Below, piece after piece: positions 26,286 to 35,411 of a stretch of DNA of 64,000 nucleotides. Every line of letters begins with the position of its first letter. The stretch's first letter is position 1. The stretch is from contig NZ_JAPEIQ010000021.1 of the NCBI RefSeq assembly GCF_026041215.1, positions 124,001 to 188,000 on the forward strand, read 5' to 3'. The notes beneath the pieces were generated by a model. That model saw only the letters and a list, made by a program, of their open reading frames with translations. It was not told the origin of the DNA and did no database searches. The stretch is from Hoyosella sp. YIM 151337. Lineage in GTDB: Bacteria; Actinomycetota; Actinomycetes; Mycobacteriales; Mycobacteriaceae. A program made the translations under genes and the position numbers.

Positions 26286-26579
26286 ATGCCTGAATCGGTC
26301 GCCTACGTCGCCACGGACCGCGCTGAGCGCTACCTCAAGCAGCTCGCACGCCACTTTGGGCACCAGGTCCCCGTTGTCCAGGAGGGGCCGCATGCAGAAT
26401 TCAGTTTTGATATGGGGGCAGGTATCGCTGACGCGAGCCGCGGATATCTGGTGCTGAAGGCGCACGCGCGGTCCGACGGTGACCTTTCGGCAATCCAGGA
26501 CGTGCTGGCTACCCACCTCGAACAGGTCGGCGAGCTGGATGGCCTCTCGGTTTCGTGGTCACCCGCCGTGGCTGCGTGA
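26286..26579 (+). CDS. DUF2218 domain protein
   Basis: 97 residues spanning the whole DUF2218 domain: V-A-T-D-R-A-E-R-Y-L-K-Q-L-A-R-H-F-G-H near the start, a central FDMGAG, and a C-terminal LEQVGELDGLSVSW. Function of the family is not established; members often sit near metal-transport or siderophore genes. It converges on the cdf gene 9 bp away. The open frame extends upstream to 25770, opposite marR, but nothing before 26286 resembles the family. Confidence 0.75.
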   Translation: MPESVAYVATDRAERYLKQLARHFGHQVPVVQEGPHAEFSFDMGAGIADASRGYLVLKAHARSDGDLSAIQDVLATHLEQVGELDGLSVSWSPAVAA

Positions 26580-26588
26580 CTGCAAACC

Positions 26589-27578
26589 TCAGTGCGGCGC
26601 GGTGACTTCGTGAGCTGGGTAAGCGTGAATGACCGCCGTTCTTATTCGCGGTAGCACGTCTTTCAGCCGGTGTTCTGCGGCATGGGCGATTTCGTGGGCC
26701 TGCCGGAGCGTGTAGTCGGGTGCAATATCGAGTTCGCTCTCCGCGTGCAATTCGTGCCCAATCCATCGAATACGCAGCGATCGGACAGCAGCGACGTCCG
26801 GCACTGAGTGAAGCGCTTTCGAGGCGGCGTCGTATATCGAGGGGTCGATGCCGTCAAGAAGCCGCCGCAACACTTCACGCCCCGACGCGATGAGTATGGC
26901 AAGTATCGCGACCGTAATGGCCAGACCAACGACGGGGTCCGCCAGGTCGTATCCTAGTGCCGCACCCGCTGCGCCGAGGACGACCGCAAGCGACGTAAAC
27001 CCGTCTGTTCGCGCGTGATAGCCGTCGGCGACGAGCGCGGCGGAGCCGATCTGGCGCCCCACACGGATGCGGTACATCGCAACGAGTTCGTTGCCGATAA
27101 AACCGATAACTCCCGCCGCAGCGACCCACCCGATGTGCGAGATCGCGACCGGGTTGATCAATCGCCGTATCGATTCGAATCCGGCAACCAGCGCCGACAG
27201 CGCGATCGTCCCGACGATGAACAGCCCTGCTAGATCCTCCGCACGTCCATAGCCATAGGTGAATCGTCGCGTGGCCGCGCGGCGGCCAATGAGAAACGCG
27301 ATCCACAGCGGCACCGACGTCAGAGCGTCCGCAAAGTTGTGGACAGTGTCCGCGAAAAGTGCCACCGACCCCGAGACAACAACAATCACCAACTGCAGCG
27401 CCGCGGTAATGCCGAGCGCGACGAGGCTGATCTTGACCGCGCGGATACCGATCCGGCTTGACGTTAGGGCATCATCGACCCGCTCAGCGTGGTCATGACT
27501 GTGCGGCACAAAGAACTCGCGAAGAGCAGCACCAACTCCCCCGTGCCCATGCGCATGCCCGTGTCCTCGGTGCGTCAC
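26589..27578 (-). CDS. Cation diffusion facilitator (CDF) metal exporter
   Basis: 329 residues, six membrane helices. The N-terminus is histidine-rich (HRGHGHAHGHGG, PHSHDH). The metal-site signatures H-N-F-A-D in helix 2 and H-A-R-T-D in helix 5 are both present, and a C-terminal cytoplasmic domain follows (IRWIGHELHAESELDI). It exports divalent cations in exchange for protons. Co-transcription with a KmtR-like repressor suggests nickel or cobalt, as for Mycobacterium tuberculosis Rv2025c. The ATG overlaps the kmtR stop by 4 bp. Confidence 0.9.
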   Translation of the reverse strand: MTHRGHGHAHGHGGVGAALREFFVPHSHDHAERVDDALTSSRIGIRAVKISLVALGITAALQLVIVVVSGSVALFADTVHNFADALTSVPLWIAFLIGRRAATRRFTYGYGRAEDLAGLFIVGTIALSALVAGFESIRRLINPVAISHIGWVAAAGVIGFIGNELVAMYRIRVGRQIGSAALVADGYHARTDGFTSLAVVLGAAGAALGYDLADPVVGLAITVAILAILIASGREVLRRLLDGIDPSIYDAASKALHSVPDVAAVRSLRIRWIGHELHAESELDIAPDYTLRQAHEIAHAAEHRLKDVLPRIRTAVIHAYPAHEVTAPH

Positions 27579-27970
27579 GCCTGCTCCGCCTCGTTGAACG
27601 GGTGAAGCAGCTTGACCTCACCTGCTGACCGATGATGCGGCGGAACACCAGGGCCCGCATGTTCGGCGTTGAAGACCGCGTCGGTGACGAGTTGCTGAAC
27701 ATGCTCGTTTTCGATGCGGTAGAAGACCTGCGTGCCCTCGCGGCGCGTTTTCACCAGGCGCGCCATCCGTAACTTGGCGAGGTGCTGAGAGACGGATGGG
27801 CCTGGCTTTTCGACGATGGCAGCCAGTTCGTTGACTGACAATTCGCGCTCGACAAGCGCCCACAGGATGGTGATCCGGGTCGGGTCGGCGAGCATCCGGA
27901 AGATCTCGACCATCAGGTTGACTTCGTCCTCTTGCAGACGACGGCGACAAACCTTCTTATCTGCATTCAT
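27575..27970 (-). CDS. kmtR: ArsR/SmtB family metal sensor, KmtR-like
   Basis: 131 residues closely resembling mycobacterial KmtR: VEIFRMLADPTRITILWAL, the recognition region PGPSVSQHLAKLRMARLVKTRREGTQVFYRIENEHV, and the KmtR tail FNAEHAGPGVPPHHRSAGE with metal-binding histidines. An N-terminal Cys and C-terminal His are further possible ligands. KmtR releases DNA on binding nickel or cobalt. It leads a two-gene operon with the CDF exporter; an inverted repeat abuts its start. Confidence 0.88.
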   Translation of the reverse strand: MNADKKVCRRRLQEDEVNLMVEIFRMLADPTRITILWALVERELSVNELAAIVEKPGPSVSQHLAKLRMARLVKTRREGTQVFYRIENEHVQQLVTDAVFNAEHAGPGVPPHHRSAGEVKLLHPFNEAEQA

Positions 27971-27987
27971 ACGCAGATAATAGCGTA
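27970..27987. promoter_or_regulatory. Candidate KmtR operator
   Basis: TACGC-AGATAATA-GCGTA, a perfect 5-bp dyad with an AT-rich centre that starts at the first base of the kmtR start codon. Position and form fit an ArsR/SmtB operator. Confidence 0.5.
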
Positions 27988-28012
27988 CATCGCGGCTGCT
28001 GGCTCACCGCTG

Positions 28013-28363
28013 CTACGCCTGCCTTCCGGTAATACGCACCGCGACGATGTGCTCCATATTCTCGTATCCCCACTCGCTGAGCGGCTCGAGAGCTTTGTTC
28101 AGCGATTCACCGAGCGGTGTGAGCGTGTATTCCACTCTCGGTGGCACCTGGTGGTAGACCTCGCGATGCACCAGCCCGTCGGATTCCATCTCCCGGAGCT
28201 GCTGGATCAGCATCTTCTCACTCACGCCCTCCACCAGCCTTTTCAGCTGACCGAATCGGCACGGCGAGTATGTGTCCAGCGCCCACAGGATCAGCGCTTT
28301 CCATTTGCCGCCAACCACATCCATTGCGGCGTCAAGCCCGCAACTGTAAGAAATTCGCTTCAT
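28013..28363 (-). CDS. HxlR family transcriptional regulator
   Basis: 116 residues with the HxlR winged helix: C-G-L-D-A-A-M-D-V-V-G-G-K-W-K-A-L-I-L-W-A-L, then F-x-Q-L-K-R and Y-x-L-T-P-L-G. It is divergent from the imine-reductase-like gene across 115 bp holding TAGGTA-type repeats, and probably controls that gene in response to an electrophile or quinone-like signal. Inducer unknown. Confidence 0.88.
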   Translation of the reverse strand: MKRISYSCGLDAAMDVVGGKWKALILWALDTYSPCRFGQLKRLVEGVSEKMLIQQLREMESDGLVHREVYHQVPPRVEYTLTPLGESLNKALEPLSEWGYENMEHIVAVRITGRQA

Positions 28364-28367
28364 GCTT

Positions 28368-28385
28368 ACTTACCTTTTGGTAGGT
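28368..28385. promoter_or_regulatory. Candidate HxlR operator
   Basis: ACTTACC-TTTT-GGTAGGT, six of seven positions paired, 5 bp upstream of the hxlR-type start. A further TAGTAGGTAC copy lies at 28397-28406, so several sites may be bound. Confidence 0.5.
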
Positions 28386-28478
28386 ATCTGACTAATTAGT
28401 AGGTACTTGAAGATTGTATACGCGGTGACGATGCTGATTGTTGTTAGTTCTTCACGCCAACAACAACGGAGAGTATCT

Positions 28479-29327
28479 GTGTCACAAGCTAACTCAGCAG
28501 CAGAAACGTCGGCCGCGGTGCTCGGCCTGGGTCCGATGGGAGCGGCAATTGCCCGGGCCCTCATCGACACCGGCGGCAAGGTCAGCGTGTGGAACCGCTC
28601 GGCAGCGAAGACCGCGCCACTCTCTGAAGCGGGCGCGATCGCAGCGGCAACGGCCACTGAAGCGGTGACCGCACACCCCATTGTCATCGTCTGTGTCGCC
28701 GACTACGCTGCGGCACGCTCAGTCGTGGAGCCGGCGACGACTGCACTTGCGGAAAAGACGCTCGTCAACCTCACCAATGGCACACCGCAGCAGGCACGCG
28801 AACTGAGCGCGTGGGCGGCAGCCCACAACATCGATTACCTCGACGGGGGAATCATGGCGGTTCCCACTGGGGTCGGCCAGCCAGGATCATTTGTCTTGTA
28901 CAGCGGTGATGAACGCGCGTTCGCCGGTGCCAGGCGCACGCTTACGGCACTGGGGAATGCCGTCTACGTTGGGCCGGATGCGGGGGCGGCAGCGAACTAC
29001 GACCTCGCGCTGCTGAGCGCAATGTACGGGATGTTCGCCGGCACCCGGCATGCGGTTGAGCTGGTGGGCGAAGACGGCGCACCGCAGTTCATCGAGCAGT
29101 TGCTCGTACCGTTCCTCACAGCCATGGCCGGTGCGGTGACCACAGACGCCAGCGACTCACCGCTCAGTATGCAGGCCACCGCGCTGGCGAACATTGTCGC
29201 CGCCAGTGAAGGCGTCCACGCCGCCTCGCAGAGCCACCTCATCGGCCCGATGCATGAGATCTACGCGGCAGGCGCGGGGGCACAGTTGCCGCAAATAGTC
29301 AGAAAGCTCGCTGCAGGGCTTGGCTGA
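28479..29327 (+). CDS. NADP-dependent imine reductase-like oxidoreductase
   Basis: 282 residues of the beta-hydroxyacid dehydrogenase/imine reductase group. The Rossmann motif G-L-G-P-M-G-A-A-I-A is near residue 15, the cofactor loop follows with VWNRSAAKT, and D-G-G-I-M-A-V-P-T-G-V-G is typical of imine reductases. The GTG at 28479 is chosen for its GGAGAG ribosome site; an ATG-started longer frame from 28407 is less likely. Divergent from the HxlR gene. Substrate unknown. Confidence 0.82.
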   Translation: MSQANSAAETSAAVLGLGPMGAAIARALIDTGGKVSVWNRSAAKTAPLSEAGAIAAATATEAVTAHPIVIVCVADYAAARSVVEPATTALAEKTLVNLTNGTPQQARELSAWAAAHNIDYLDGGIMAVPTGVGQPGSFVLYSGDERAFAGARRTLTALGNAVYVGPDAGAAANYDLALLSAMYGMFAGTRHAVELVGEDGAPQFIEQLLVPFLTAMAGAVTTDASDSPLSMQATALANIVAASEGVHAASQSHLIGPMHEIYAAGAGAQLPQIVRKLAAGLG

Positions 29328-29392
29328 GACTGTCGGTGGTAGAGGCGCGGGCCGCTGTGAGAGCAGCCGGCGTTGTGGGTGACAATCGACGC

Positions 29393-29989
29393 ATGCGCAA
29401 CACAGAGTGGAATGCTCGCTACGACGCCGACAGCGAGCCGTGGGGCGCGAACCCAGCGCAGCTTCTGCCCAGCCTCCTGGACGCCACGCCACCGTCAGGT
29501 GCGGCGCTCGACGTCGCATGCGGATCAGGGCGAAATGCGAGATGGCTGGCTACCCTCGGCTGGGCGGTGACAGCCGTCGACTTTTCCGAAAGCGCGATCC
29601 GAAAGGGGCAAGAAAGCGACCCCGGCGACCGGATCACCTGGGCGGTCGCAGATGTCACTCAGTGGAGTCCCGCTGGCACCTTCGATCTCGTGTTGTTCAG
29701 CTACCTTCATTTACCGCACGACATTCTCCGCGCCGTACTCCAGCGAGCCTTCACCTGGCTCACTCCCGCAGGCATGCTGTTGTACTTGGGCCACGCGCGC
29801 GAAAACGTGGACCGCGGTACGGGCGGGCCGCAGGACCCGTCCGTCCTTCCCGATATCGGTTTGCTCGCCGAAGCGGCGTCGGGATACCAGGTAGCTGACC
29901 TTCGCCATGCCGTACGAGCGACGCCAAACGGCCAAGCGATTGATGTGGTCTTGAAGGCTCGCCCCTGGGCCGAGAGCGCGGGGGTGTAA
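29393..29989 (+). CDS. Class I SAM-dependent methyltransferase
   Basis: 198 residues. It begins W-N-A-R-Y-D-A-D-S-E-P-W-G, with SAM-binding motif I LDVACGSGRNARWLA, motif II AVDFSESAI and a later VADVTQW. This is the tellurite-resistance/ubiE-like small methyltransferase group. ATG at 29393 gives the normal family start. It follows the imine-reductase-like gene by 65 bp and ends before a strong terminator. Substrate unknown. Confidence 0.82.
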   Translation: MRNTEWNARYDADSEPWGANPAQLLPSLLDATPPSGAALDVACGSGRNARWLATLGWAVTAVDFSESAIRKGQESDPGDRITWAVADVTQWSPAGTFDLVLFSYLHLPHDILRAVLQRAFTWLTPAGMLLYLGHARENVDRGTGGPQDPSVLPDIGLLAEAASGYQVADLRHAVRATPNGQAIDVVLKARPWAESAGV

Positions 29990-29997
29990 AGCCCGAA

Positions 29998-30029
29998 CCG
30001 GCCTGGCGGAAGCGCGTCCGCCAGGCCGG
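29998..30029. terminator. Bidirectional terminator
   Basis: A perfect 13-bp stem (CCGGCCTGGCGGA at 29998-30010 and its complement at 30017-30029) with loop AGCGCG, between the convergent methyltransferase and ABC ATPase genes. Confidence 0.75.
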
Positions 30030-30039
30030 TTAACAGGGG

Positions 30040-31122
<1,083 letters not shown>

Positions 31123-31153
31123 GTCAGTTCCTTGAGTGAGAAGCCTGGTTGAG

Positions 31154-32032
31154 TTACTTGATGGCGCCGAAGGACAGGCCACGCACGAGCTTGTTCTGTG
31201 CGAGCCAGCCAGCGAGGATGACGGGAAGGGCCGCGAGAGTCGCTGCCGCTGAAAGCTGCGCCCAGAAGAGTCCTTCACCGGTGATGAAGCCGACCATGTA
31301 GACCGGGATCGTCTGCGCCTGAACAGCTGTCAGGTTGACGGCGAAGAAAAACTCATTCCACGAGAAGATCACACAGATCAGGGCGGTCGCGGCGATACCG
31401 GGGGACACGAGCGGCAAGATCACTTCCCGTACGGACGTCCACAAGCTCGCGCCGTCCATGCTGGCAGCTTCGAGGAGCTCGCCTGGGACTTCGAGGAAGA
31501 ATGACCGCATCATCCAGATCGCAATCGGCAGGTTCATCGCGGTGTAAAGGACAACGAGCGCCCAGATGTTGTCGAGCAGCCCAATGTTGCTGACGATCAC
31601 ATACAGCGGAATGATCGCAGCCACGATGGGGAGCATCTTCGTGCTGATGAAGAAGAACAGTGCGTCCTGGGTGCGTTTGACGGGGCGCAGCGACAGCGCG
31701 AAGGCCGCGGGCACACCGAGCAGCAGCACCAGGATCGTCGAGACGATCGTCGCGAACGCCGAGTTCATCAGGGCGATACCGGCACCGGCTTCGAACACAC
31801 CACGGAATTGCTCGAGCGTAGGCGTGAAGAACAGCTTGGGCGGATCCGCGTAGGCGTCGGCCTCTTGCTTAAACGCGGTGAGCACCATCCAGAACACGGG
31901 GAAGAAGAAGCCGAGCGCGGCGATCCACGCGAGCAATCCCCAGATGCTTGGCTTGCGGGTCTTTTTGACGTGCCGGCGGCTGTCGCGGACTGTGCCCGCT
32001 GGCTGAACGGTGGAATCGGTTCGGGTGCTCAT
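31154..32032 (-). CDS. Carbohydrate/polyol ABC transporter permease (MalG type)
   Basis: 292 residues with six membrane helices and the EAA loop E-A-A-S-M-D-G-A-S-L-W-T that contacts the ATPase. ATG at 32032 overlaps the upstream permease stop by one base (TGATG); a GTG one codon earlier is also possible. The MalG-type inner membrane half of the importer. Confidence 0.9.
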   Translation of the reverse strand: MSTRTDSTVQPAGTVRDSRRHVKKTRKPSIWGLLAWIAALGFFFPVFWMVLTAFKQEADAYADPPKLFFTPTLEQFRGVFEAGAGIALMNSAFATIVSTILVLLLGVPAAFALSLRPVKRTQDALFFFISTKMLPIVAAIIPLYVIVSNIGLLDNIWALVVLYTAMNLPIAIWMMRSFFLEVPGELLEAASMDGASLWTSVREVILPLVSPGIAATALICVIFSWNEFFFAVNLTAVQAQTIPVYMVGFITGEGLFWAQLSAAATLAALPVILAGWLAQNKLVRGLSFGAIK

Positions 32033-32997
32033 CACGCCGCCTCCTCTTTCCCAGTGAAGGTCTTGAAGATCAGGCGCAATGCCAGGGTGGCAACGATGAT
32101 CGTCGCGATGACGGTAACGACGCCCATCGCGGCGGCCTGACCGATGTCGAATCCGAGGAAGGCGCGCTGATAGATATAGAACGGAAGGTTCGAACTCGCG
32201 GTGCCGGGCCCGCCCTGGGTCATCATGTAGATCGAGTCGAACGTGTTGACGAGGTAGATCGCACCGAGTACCGCACCGAGTTCGATGAAGCGGCGCAGGT
32301 GCGGCAGGGTCAGTTCACGGAACAGGGAAAATGCGCTAGCCCCGTCAACTCGCCCGGCTTCGAGGATGTCGCGCGGCATGGACTGCAGGCCAGCCAGGAT
32401 CAGCAGCATCATGAATGGGGTCCACTGCCAGACCAGGTTCGCCATCACCGCGGCGAGCGGGAATCGGCTGACCCAGTCGATCTGTTCCACCCCGAACGGG
32501 GAGAGCACAAAGTTGATGATGCCGAAGACTGGGTCGAGCATCGCGGTCTTCCAGATCAGTGCGCCCGCTACTGGCGTGACCAGGAACGGCGTGATCAGCA
32601 GCGTCCGCACGATACCGCGGCCAAGAAATGCCCGATCGAGCAACAGTGCGAGCAGCAGTCCGAGGAAGACGGAGATCAGCACGGTTCCCACAATAAGAAG
32701 AACAGTGTTGACCGCGGCCTCGCGGAACACGCTGTCGCGGAATACATCAGCGTAGTTCTGGAACCCGACGAAAGTTCGCGAGCCGGGTCGCACCAGGTTC
32801 CAGGACTGCGTTGAGTAGTACAGCGTGAAGACGAACGGGATTTGGGTGACCACGATCATGAAGATCAGTGCGGGCAGCAGCGGGCCGCGCCGGCGCCACC
32901 CCTCGGCACGAGAAATGCTGTCGTGCTTAGCTTTTTTAACGGCGCGGACATGTTCCGCGCTGCTGGGAGCGGTGTCTTTCACCGCGACGGATGTCAT
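32032..32997 (-). CDS. Carbohydrate/polyol ABC transporter permease (MalF type)
   Basis: 321 residues with six membrane helices after a 40-residue basic cytoplasmic N-terminus. The EAA loop reads E-A-G-R-V-D-G-A-S-A-F. AGGGAG lies upstream of the ATG, which overlaps the binding-protein stop (ATGA). Confidence 0.9.
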   Translation of the reverse strand: MTSVAVKDTAPSSAEHVRAVKKAKHDSISRAEGWRRRGPLLPALIFMIVVTQIPFVFTLYYSTQSWNLVRPGSRTFVGFQNYADVFRDSVFREAAVNTVLLIVGTVLISVFLGLLLALLLDRAFLGRGIVRTLLITPFLVTPVAGALIWKTAMLDPVFGIINFVLSPFGVEQIDWVSRFPLAAVMANLVWQWTPFMMLLILAGLQSMPRDILEAGRVDGASAFSLFRELTLPHLRRFIELGAVLGAIYLVNTFDSIYMMTQGGPGTASSNLPFYIYQRAFLGFDIGQAAAMGVVTVIATIIVATLALRLIFKTFTGKEEAA

Positions 32998-34346
32998 TGG
33001 TTCTCCCTGTAACTCGCGCCGACAGCCTCGGCATACAGCTGTGCTTGTTCAAGCGCTTCCGATACGGACTTCTGACCAGCGATCGCGGCGCTGATCTGCT
33101 GACTGACTCGCGTCCCGAGATCTTGAAACTCCGGGATCGCAATAAACTGCACACCCGTGTAGGGCACCGGCTGCACCGTGGGCTGCAACGGGTCCGCGTT
33201 TGCCATCGACTCGAGGGTGAGTGGCCCATAAGCTGCCGAAACCTCGGCGTACTCCGGGATCTCGTACGTGGAGTTGCGGCTGCCCGGCGGCACGCGGTCC
33301 CAGCCGAGTGTCTCGCCCACCAGTCGCATGTATTCCGGGCTTGTCATCCAGGAAATGAAGCGCCATGCAGCTTCTTTGTTGGTGCTGGTCTCTGGGATAC
33401 CGAGCGACCACGTGTATAGCCAGCCCGCGTGCTCTTTCTCTTCGACGGGTGCCAGCGCGTAACCGATTTGCCCAACGACATTGCTCGATGACGGATCCTC
33501 GAGCACAGATACCGCAGCCGTGGAGTCATACCACATCGCGACGCGACCCTGCGCGAGCTGTGTCGCGCACTCACTAAATCCGCTGGTGGCTGCGCCTGGC
33601 TGGCCATGCTCGCGCACCAGGTCGACGTAGAACTGCACGGCCCGCTGCACCTCGGGGCTGGTGAGCTGGGGGTTCCAGTCCTCATCGAACCAGCGGCCCC
33701 CGAAGGTGTTGATCACCGTGTTCAGCGGTGCGAGCACCTCACCCCACCCGGGCTTGCCGCGGAGGCAAATGCCAGGCAGGCCGGGCCGGTCGAGTTGCTC
33801 CGCAGCCTGGGCCACTTCCGTCCAAGTCGGCGGATTCGACAGCTCAATTCCGGCTTCGTCGAACAGGTCCTGGCGGTACATCAGGAAGGACGACTCGCCG
33901 TAGAACGGCACCGAATACATGTCGCCTTCGTACGAGAGCGAGTCCTTCAGTGACGGGATGAAATCGTCCTCGTCGTACCCCTCGGTCTCGCGTGCGAACT
34001 CCGATAGGTTGGTCAGCCAGCCGTGCTCCGCCCACTGCGGGGTTTCGTAGTTACTGATCATGACGACGTCGAATTCGCCACCGCCCATTGCAGTCGATGC
34101 GGTGATCTTCGCGCGCGCCTCGTTCTCTGAAAGCGTCACGAACCGCAGATCGACGTCTGGGTTCTCGGCCCGGAACTGGGCCGACAATGCTCTGGCATCC
34201 TGCATCTGAGAGTTGGAGACCATCGCTATTGTCACGGTCTGGTCGGACGTGCCGAGTGAGCCCGCTCCGGCACATCCGCTGAGCGCAAACACGAGCGCGC
34301 CAGCGCCAGCGATGCACTTGAATGCTGGTTGTTTACGTAATTTCAC
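32994..34346 (-). CDS. Polyol/sugar-binding lipoprotein of ABC transporter
   Basis: 450-residue extracellular solute-binding protein (family 1). The N-terminus KLRKQPAFKCIAGAGALVFALSGCAG has a lipobox with acylated Cys. The GTG at 34346 has an AGAGGTG ribosome site 6 bases upstream and yields a proper signal peptide; the longer frame would hide it. The mature region carries sugar-binding-protein features such as FDVVMISNYETPQWAEHGWL and the closing W-R-F-I-S-W-M-T-S-P-E. Surrounding dehydrogenases point to mannitol, sorbitol or arabitol as ligand. Confidence 0.9.
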   Translation of the reverse strand: MKLRKQPAFKCIAGAGALVFALSGCAGAGSLGTSDQTVTIAMVSNSQMQDARALSAQFRAENPDVDLRFVTLSENEARAKITASTAMGGGEFDVVMISNYETPQWAEHGWLTNLSEFARETEGYDEDDFIPSLKDSLSYEGDMYSVPFYGESSFLMYRQDLFDEAGIELSNPPTWTEVAQAAEQLDRPGLPGICLRGKPGWGEVLAPLNTVINTFGGRWFDEDWNPQLTSPEVQRAVQFYVDLVREHGQPGAATSGFSECATQLAQGRVAMWYDSTAAVSVLEDPSSSNVVGQIGYALAPVEEKEHAGWLYTWSLGIPETSTNKEAAWRFISWMTSPEYMRLVGETLGWDRVPPGSRNSTYEIPEYAEVSAAYGPLTLESMANADPLQPTVQPVPYTGVQFIAIPEFQDLGTRVSQQISAAIAGQKSVSEALEQAQLYAEAVGASYRENQ

Positions 34347-34350
34347 TGGT

Positions 34351-35343
34351 TCACCTCTGGTTGAGAAGCCATTGCGCGCACTCGAGGTCGCAGACGAGCA
34401 TCTTTGCCAATCCGCCTCGAACGGCACCAAGCACCGCTTCGTGTTTCGCATGTCCGCCGGTCACGAGAATCGAACCGGGACAAGCCCGGACATCGTCGAG
34501 ATTGATCGACATCGTGCGGTTGTTGAGCGGGCCGTCGACGGCGCTGCCGTCCTGGTCATAGAACTGTCCGCCGATCTCCCCGACTGCGCCGAGACGCGTG
34601 AGAATGCCGAGGGTATCGGCGTCGATAAAACTTCCTTCGAACAGCGTGCCGGCTGTTGAGACGGCACCGACACCGAAGATCATCATGCTGGCCTCGCGGC
34701 CCTTCTTCAGTGCTGCAGAGATCACGGAATCTGCCTTCATCGCAGTGACCGTGTCCACGTCCGCGTACAGCGGAGCGGGCAGACGCACGGTCATGGCCTT
34801 GAGCTGTGCCGCGCACCGGCCGAGAATGTACTCGACTCCCGTCTGGTAGTTGATCGCACTCATCGAACCGTCGAGCTGAACGATCTCGCGCGCTGTGGCG
34901 GTATTCGCAGGGAGCGCCTGCGCCACCGCGACTGTCTCCGGGCCCCATGTGAAGCCGAGTGTGTCGCCGGGACGGACGCGCCGCGTGAGAAGGCCCGCGG
35001 CCGCTCGTCCTACACTGGTGAAACTGCCGTCAAGGCTGTCGACGTTGTCGGTGACAACGATCGCTTCAGTCAGCCCGAACTTTTCCTCAAGGGCGCGCTC
35101 TTCCTCACTGTGCAAGTCGTCGCGGAGATGCTTCGGAATGTGCACATCAATGGTGACGAGCCCTTCGGCCCGCGCCCTCGCAACGAGGCGGCCGACGGTG
35201 GGCCGCGAAACTCCTAGTCGCGACGCGACGTCAGCCTGCGTAAGCCCGTCGAGGTAGTAGAGCGTGGCGGCCCGCAGGCACACACGCAAGTCCTCCGCGC
35301 TTGACGCCTGCTCCGGTGAACCGGAGGTGTGTGAAACGACCAA
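34351..35343 (-). CDS. SorC/DeoR-type sugar-binding transcriptional regulator
   Basis: 330 residues. A sigma-like helix-turn-helix at about 22-60 (YYLDGLTQADVASRLGVSRPTVGRLVARARAEGLV) leads a SorC sugar-phosphate-binding domain with G-D-T-L-G-F-T-W-G and G-V-G-A-V-S. The likely start is TTG at 35343, supported by GGGAGG six bases upstream; no ATG precedes the conserved region. Stop to binding-protein start is 4 bp, so it heads the importer operon and probably controls the divergent dehydrogenases too. Confidence 0.85.
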   Translation of the reverse strand: MVVSHTSGSPEQASSAEDLRVCLRAATLYYLDGLTQADVASRLGVSRPTVGRLVARARAEGLVTIDVHIPKHLRDDLHSEEERALEEKFGLTEAIVVTDNVDSLDGSFTSVGRAAAGLLTRRVRPGDTLGFTWGPETVAVAQALPANTATAREIVQLDGSMSAINYQTGVEYILGRCAAQLKAMTVRLPAPLYADVDTVTAMKADSVISAALKKGREASMMIFGVGAVSTAGTLFEGSFIDADTLGILTRLGAVGEIGGQFYDQDGSAVDGPLNNRTMSINLDDVRACPGSILVTGGHAKHEAVLGAVRGGLAKMLVCDLECAQWLLNQR

Positions 35344-35359
35344 CCCGCCCTCCCAATCT

Positions 35360-35373
35360 TGAGCAAATGTTCA
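35360..35373. promoter_or_regulatory. Candidate SorC-type operator
   Basis: Imperfect palindrome TGAGCAAATGTTCA in the 68-bp gap between the TTG start of the regulator and the sorbitol-type dehydrogenase. Both divergent promoters must lie here. Confidence 0.4.
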
Positions 35374-35411
35374 TGGTGCGATCTTCTGCTCACTACGCTA
35401 ACATAGTCGAT

